Below, one piece after another: positions 11,315 to 14,242 of a stretch of DNA of 14,242 nt. The DNA is taken from the NCBI GenBank assembly GCA_023129265.1, contig JAGMCJ010000016.1, positions 1 through 14,242 of the forward strand, read 5' to 3'. Origin of the DNA: Thermoplasmata archaeon (GTDB taxonomy: Archaea > Thermoplasmatota > Thermoplasmata > RBG-16-68-12 > JAGMCJ01). A program made the translations under genes and the position numbers. Under the pieces are notes generated by a model, which saw only the letters and a program-made list of their open reading frames with translations, did no database searches and was not told where the DNA came from. Within the stretch, counting starts at the first letter, position 1. Each line of letters starts with the position of its first letter.

Positions 11315-11530
11315 TCAGGATGCCGATCTTCCATCATATCGAACCAGGAGAGTGTAATCTGGAAAGGGAATCACCCCGTAGGTGAAGGGCTGGAATCTGC
11401 CGCCGCCTTCGATGATCCCTTCTCCCATGTTGAGTCCGTCGATGGTTGGCTGATAGACTCTGGACCATCGAGGCCTGCGGGCCCACAGGGAAGGGTTGAA
11501 GGGCGCGCTCAGGAAGGTGGAGGACGATGG
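11315..11530 (-). pseudogene. Possible remnant of a minus-strand coding sequence
   Basis: One minus-strand frame is open for 71 codons and reads like real protein: NPSLWARRPRWSRVYQPTID, then GLNMGEGIIEGGGRFQPFTY, then GVIPFPDYTLLVRYDG and a TGA stop. Third positions look G/C-rich, as in the core genes. There is only one ATG (11428), giving 37 residues. Upstream the frame meets a TAG at 11531-11533, inside the zinc-ribbon gene, and no TATA box is seen. It may be the 3' end of a gene whose front was lost, or chance. I see no other coding sequence in this gap. Confidence 0.25.
11439..11471. other. Stem-loop with 8-bp perfect arms
   Basis: TCGATGGT (11439-11446) pairs with ACCATCGA (11464-11471) around a 17-base loop. 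A GGCC-TGCG-GGCC mini-hairpin (11472-11483) follows at once. It lies in the gap before the zinc-ribbon gene, so it could be part of a long leader or a small RNA. It matches no RNA family I know. Confidence 0.3.
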
Positions 11531-12072
11531 CTAGACAGAGATTCTGGGCGATGTGCCTCGAATGTGGACACGGGTGGACTCCCGACAGGTCAAAGGGACA
11601 GCTACGATGCAATAAATGCGGAAGCAGGAACGTTCTCAAGGCCGCACCCGATGAGGTCCTTGATCATGTTAGAAGGAAGGCATGGAAGGAACGCGCTCAG
11701 AAGCTGTCCTTGGGACCGAAGGCGGCGGCGGAGAAGAGACGTGCCCAAGGACGTGCGGGGAAGGGACCTCACGATAGGCCCCGCGGGAAGCCCTCTCACC
11801 GCGAGAAATCCGAGGATACCGAGCGACCGATTCACAAGAGGATAGGTGTCAAGGCCGACAAGCTTGAGAGGATCGTCGCAGACTTCGAGAGAGCAGAAAG
11901 GAGGTCGGAACTCGACGAGGACGGAAGGCCCCTCATCAGCGAAGAACACAACGTCGAGTGGATCCACCTCATCGGCAAGGTCGAGTGGCGGACGGCTCAC
12001 AGGATATTCCACGAGGTCCTGATGAAGGGCGTCGAGTGCACCCTTCCGATAGGCTACAAGTCCGCGGAGTGA
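11527..12072 (+). CDS. Zinc-ribbon protein with basic linker, unknown function
   Basis: This 181-residue protein begins with a treble-clef or zinc-ribbon motif: Cys10-x2-Cys13 in MCLECGHGW and Cys28-x2-Cys31 in LRCNKCGSRNV. A long Lys/Arg-rich segment follows at about 50-105 (KERAQKLSLGPKAAAEKRRA) and is probably disordered and nucleic-acid binding. The last 75 residues look like a small helical or alpha-beta domain (VKADKLERIVADFERAERR, then VEWIHLIGKVEWRTAH). The start at ATG 11527 is supported by GGTGGAGG at 11516-11523. The layout suggests a DNA- or RNA-binding protein in the cytoplasm, perhaps a transcription or ribosome-associated factor, but no specific family is recognised. It appears to be transcribed alone. 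Confidence 0.75.
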   Translation: MARQRFWAMCLECGHGWTPDRSKGQLRCNKCGSRNVLKAAPDEVLDHVRRKAWKERAQKLSLGPKAAAEKRRAQGRAGKGPHDRPRGKPSHREKSEDTERPIHKRIGVKADKLERIVADFERAERRSELDEDGRPLISEEHNVEWIHLIGKVEWRTAHRIFHEVLMKGVECTLPIGYKSAE

Positions 12073-12135
12073 TACAATCCAAGACTGGCTCTACCCTACA
12101 ATCCAAAGCCCCGAAATGAGCCAGCATCCTAGACC

Positions 12136-12155
12136 GTTTTTCGAGTGTCAAAAAC
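12136..12155 (+). terminator. Possible terminator after the zinc-ribbon gene
   Basis: GTTTTT (12136-12141) and AAAAAC (12150-12155) form inverted arms around eight bases. The T-run lies 64 bases after the stop, as archaeal terminators often do. The same gap holds two copies of TACAATCCAA (12073-12082 and 12097-12106), 24 bases apart. Confidence 0.3.
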
Positions 12156-12181
12156 AGGGTATAGCCAGTACCTCAATCCAC

Positions 12182-12197
12182 CGTTAGCTTTTTAATG
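12182..12197 (+). promoter_or_regulatory. Promoter of the STAND ATPase gene, duplicate of 7303-7318
   Basis: CGTTAGCTTTTTAATG contains a TATA-like block that predicts transcription start near 12217, about nine bases before ATG 12226. The identical 16 bases appear at 7303-7318 with no gene behind them. Confidence 0.55.
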
Positions 12198-12225
12198 GGC
12201 GTAGCCAATCCAATCTCGGAAGCTT

Positions 12226-13458
12226 ATGGTCAAAAGGGGAGAGTGGCTCACTGGGAATTGCCTGACCGCCAAGGAGAAAATAATCCTTCATCTGCGGGAG
12301 ACTCCTCAGCCGAGGGATCTCCTGGACGTGCATTCTGGGCTCACACAGGAGGGTATCGGCGGCTCCACGGGCATCCGTGTCAATCATGTTTCAAGGGCCA
12401 TCTCTCAGCTGAAGAAGGAGGACCTGGTCACCGAGGCCATGGGAAGAGTGAGGGGACAGCTGAGGAAGCGAAAGGTCTACGGTTACACGGAGGACGGATA
12501 CAGTCTCGCCGAGCGAGTCAAAGAGGAGGTCCTGAAGAAGAAGGTGAAGATACGGAAGGACGATGATTCCATCAAAGAGGTCTCTCTCCTTGACATCGGC
12601 AAACACGTCGGGGTTCGCCACACGCTAACGGAGGTCATCTGCAAGACGGACGACAGCGGCATACTGGACATGAAGGACCTGGAGATGAGACCTTCCGAGA
12701 AGAAGGAGAGATTCCTGTCCTTCGCGGAGGGTCTGGTTCTCACAGAACCGTTCTACGGAAGAAAGAAGGAGATGGAGGAGATCGAGGACTGGACGAAGGC
12801 ATCCGAGGGCAAGATACTGGCTATCCGCGGGGCTGAGGGGATGGGCAAGTCATCGCTCGCGGCTCGTGTCTATGTGGCGTCCAAGAACCGATCGAGCCTG
12901 TTCTGGTACTCCTTCAGGCAGTGGGACACCCCCGAGACGCTTCTGGGCGCATTCTCCTCTTTCCTCGGGCAACTGGGAAAGCCCGGCTTGGGCGACTATC
13001 TCGAAGGCGGGGCAAGAGACCTGAGGAGTGCTTTGGGCGCGCTCGCAACGAGACTCAAGGACACACGTGCCGTGCTGTTCTTCGACGACCTTGCGGAGAT
13101 GTCCCCTGAACTGGCAACGGTATTCTATCACGTCCTCGAGGTTGTCGAGAGGAGCTCGGAGGCCAAGGTTGTATTGATCTCCGAGAACGGGGACATACCG
13201 AAGGAAAGGGAGCTGCTCGCGAGGGGTGCGCTTAGCGAGGTCATCCTTGATGGGCTTGACAAGAGGAACTGCAAGAAGCTCCTCAAAAGGAAGATTGAGA
13301 AGAAGGAGTTTGAGAGGATTTTCACCTTGACGGAGGGGCACCCGCTGTCGTTCAAGCTGATCTCGACAAAGGGTCTGGAAGGGCTCGAGAAGAAGAAGGA
13401 CTACACGCCTGAAGAGCTTGCCGTGATAAGATACATGAATCTCTTCGAGGAGCCCTAG
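12226..13458 (+). CDS. Winged-helix plus STAND/AAA-type ATPase
   Basis: This 410-residue protein joins a DNA-binding domain to a signalling ATPase. Residues about 12-100 form a winged helix: GLTQEGIGGSTGIRVNHVSR is the recognition region and KRKVYGYTEDG the wing. The ATPase begins with FYGRKKEMEEIEDW (176-189), typical of AAA_16/STAND proteins. It continues with Walker A GAEGMGKSS (202-210), Walker B AVLFFDDL (282-289), and a GHP motif (371-373) of the kind STAND NTPases use to sense nucleotide. STAND proteins usually carry a long C-terminal sensor, but this one ends soon after the GHP motif, so it is short or lacks that part. The start is set by the promoter at 12182-12197. Its stop overlaps that of the KaiC-like gene in CTAG. 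It is probably a nucleotide-controlled regulator; its target is unknown. Confidence 0.88.
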   Translation: MVKRGEWLTGNCLTAKEKIILHLRETPQPRDLLDVHSGLTQEGIGGSTGIRVNHVSRAISQLKKEDLVTEAMGRVRGQLRKRKVYGYTEDGYSLAERVKEEVLKKKVKIRKDDDSIKEVSLLDIGKHVGVRHTLTEVICKTDDSGILDMKDLEMRPSEKKERFLSFAEGLVLTEPFYGRKKEMEEIEDWTKASEGKILAIRGAEGMGKSSLAARVYVASKNRSSLFWYSFRQWDTPETLLGAFSSFLGQLGKPGLGDYLEGGARDLRSALGALATRLKDTRAVLFFDDLAEMSPELATVFYHVLEVVERSSEAKVVLISENGDIPKERELLARGALSEVILDGLDKRNCKKLLKRKIEKKEFERIFTLTEGHPLSFKLISTKGLEGLEKKKDYTPEELAVIRYMNLFEEP

Positions 13459-14171
13459 ATCACCTGAGAGACCTGGAACCGGTCCTGCTTGTACTCGAGC
13501 GTGAAGAACCCAGTGTTGTGGTTCACTCCCCTGAGCTTCACGATCCTTATCCGTCGGTAGACATCTATGTCTCCGACCTTCTCCATGAGTACATTAATGA
13601 CTCCGTCGGCGAGGAAGTCCTCGTCGTGGACCTCACCTATCTGAGGTGATGTCTCTGTGATGATCAACGTGGTCACTTCTAGGTCCCTGAGCCACTCGAA
13701 GAAGTGGAAGAGCTGAATCCTTCTGTCCTTGAGCTTAGAGATTATCTCGAGGATGGGCAGAGAGTCTATCGCGAGGAGTTCGTACTTCTCAGTATCTCTC
13801 ATGTCCTCGAGAATCTTCTTCAGAACCTCCAACCAGGGGCGTTCGGTCTCCCTGCCGAACCTGGGTCTTCCCCTGACCTCGTCTATTCCTTTTCTTATCC
13901 TCGACAGGTCCTGTACCCTGAGAGTGTCCATGACCGGCTTCGGATCCATCTTCAAGCGGGACATCTGGAACTCCAGACTCTTCCTGCTCTGCTCGAGCGT
14001 GAAGTACATGCCACGAATCTTCTTCTTGGCGGCATTGTGGAAGAGCATGCTGTACGCCAAGCTCGACTTCATGGTCCCCGGAGGACCCGCGATAAGAACA
14101 ACATGGCCCTGGGGGATGCCTCCTTCGATCTCCTCATCGAGGCCTTTGACGAAGGTTCTGTATGATTTCAT
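13455..14171 (-). CDS. Single-domain KaiC-like RecA-superfamily ATPase
   Basis: This 238-residue protein has the KaiC opening TFVKGLDEEIEGGIPQGHVV, Walker A GPPGTMKSS (29-37), the segment FTLEQS (57-62) that aligns with KaiC's catalytic Glu pair, Walker B LLAIDSL with Asp136, and the closing strands IVKLRGVNHNTGFFTLEY. Two details are unusual. The second Gly of Walker A's GTGKS is Met34, and the second Glu of the pair is Gln61, so only one carboxylate remains. Both may alter hydrolysis. Such single-domain proteins are common in archaea and are thought to be signalling ATPases; no KaiA or KaiB is nearby. I prefer ATG 14171, about 30 bases from the TATA box, over ATG 14180. It converges on the winged-helix ATPase gene, and the two could form a regulatory pair. 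Confidence 0.87.
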   Translation of the reverse strand: MKSYRTFVKGLDEEIEGGIPQGHVVLIAGPPGTMKSSLAYSMLFHNAAKKKIRGMYFTLEQSRKSLEFQMSRLKMDPKPVMDTLRVQDLSRIRKGIDEVRGRPRFGRETERPWLEVLKKILEDMRDTEKYELLAIDSLPILEIISKLKDRRIQLFHFFEWLRDLEVTTLIITETSPQIGEVHDEDFLADGVINVLMEKVGDIDVYRRIRIVKLRGVNHNTGFFTLEYKQDRFQVSQVI

Positions 14172-14196
14172 GCCTTCCATCGGTCAATTGTGTGCG

Positions 14197-14205
14197 AATA
14201 TTAAA
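14197..14205 (-). promoter_or_regulatory. TATA box of the KaiC-like gene
   Basis: On the minus strand this reads TTTAATATT, centred about 30 bases before ATG 14171 and 21 before ATG 14180. The usual spacing favours 14171 and a leaderless transcript. Confidence 0.5.
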
Positions 14206-14209
14206 CCCT

Positions 14210-14242
14210 TCACTCTATTAGCTCCAGGTCGCGGGTCAGCAA
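14210..14242 (-). CDS. Possible last codons of a further minus-strand gene
   Basis: Reading inward from the right edge on the minus strand gives LLTRDLELIE followed by TGA (14210-14212). The ending is plausible for an archaeal protein and the codons look G/C-rich, but ten residues are too few to prove a gene. If real, it stops about 40 bases before the KaiC-like start, so the two could be neighbours in one transcript. Confidence 0.3.
   Translation of the reverse strand: MLTRDLELIE

Noticed and set aside
10932..11357. A 141-codon plus-strand frame antisense to the FnIII protein
   Set aside because: The minus-strand product has a signal peptide, FnIII strands and membrane helices. The plus-strand translation has none of these.
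11285..11845. A 186-codon plus-strand open frame overlapping the zinc-ribbon gene
   Set aside because: It is out of frame with the zinc-ribbon protein, Arg/Gly/Pro-rich, and lacks any motif or ribosome site.

Overview
The window is archaeal and most likely euryarchaeal, with a Thermoplasmatota-like lineage my best guess. Support comes from an archaeal TATA-binding protein with two direct repeats, AT-rich TATA boxes about 26-30 bases before start codons that often have little or no leader, an archaeal-type TatD-family hydrolase, a four-CBS protein and a single-domain KaiC-like ATPase. Core genes strongly prefer G or C at third codon positions. Genes between about 7.5 and 10.7 kb look less biased, which suggests an accessory segment. 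I cannot fix the order or genus from sequence alone.

Left region (1-4.9 kb), housekeeping. It holds the 3' end of endonuclease V, a 2-dehydropantoate 2-reductase (CoA pathway), TBP followed closely by a TatD-like hydrolase, and a minus-strand acylphosphatase whose stop overlaps the hydrolase stop. From a promoter region shared with acylphosphatase runs a protein with four CBS domains and a C-terminal region resembling a ribosome hibernation factor. Next come a four-helix membrane protein and a translationally coupled cyclophilin-like protein. The latter is intact only if one -1 frameshift is allowed, at a textbook G GGA AAA heptamer.

Middle region (4.98-11.2 kb), cell surface and accessory. 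A 769-residue secreted protein with PKD-like repeats and a GYW-type domain is followed by a segment of unrecognised genes: a helical protein, a minus-strand protein with a possible RNase H-like acidic pattern, and a tight three-gene operon. Related repeat elements (A-D, at about 7.35, 8.06, 9.60 and 10.65 kb) separate every transcription unit here. A signal-peptide, fibronectin-III and two-helix membrane protein lies to the right of the last element.

Right region (11.2-14.24 kb), regulatory. A gap carries what reads like a minus-strand coding remnant and a hairpin. A zinc-ribbon basic protein follows, then a winged-helix/STAND-type ATPase converging on a KaiC-like ATPase, again with overlapping stops, and possibly the last codons of another minus-strand gene.

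The most unusual items are the repeat-bracketed accessory units, the frameshift heptamer, a 16-base promoter duplicated in front of no obvious gene, the two-promoter/two-start arrangement at tbp, and the CBS-hibernation-factor fusion. No tRNA, rRNA, CRISPR array, transposase or integrase was seen.
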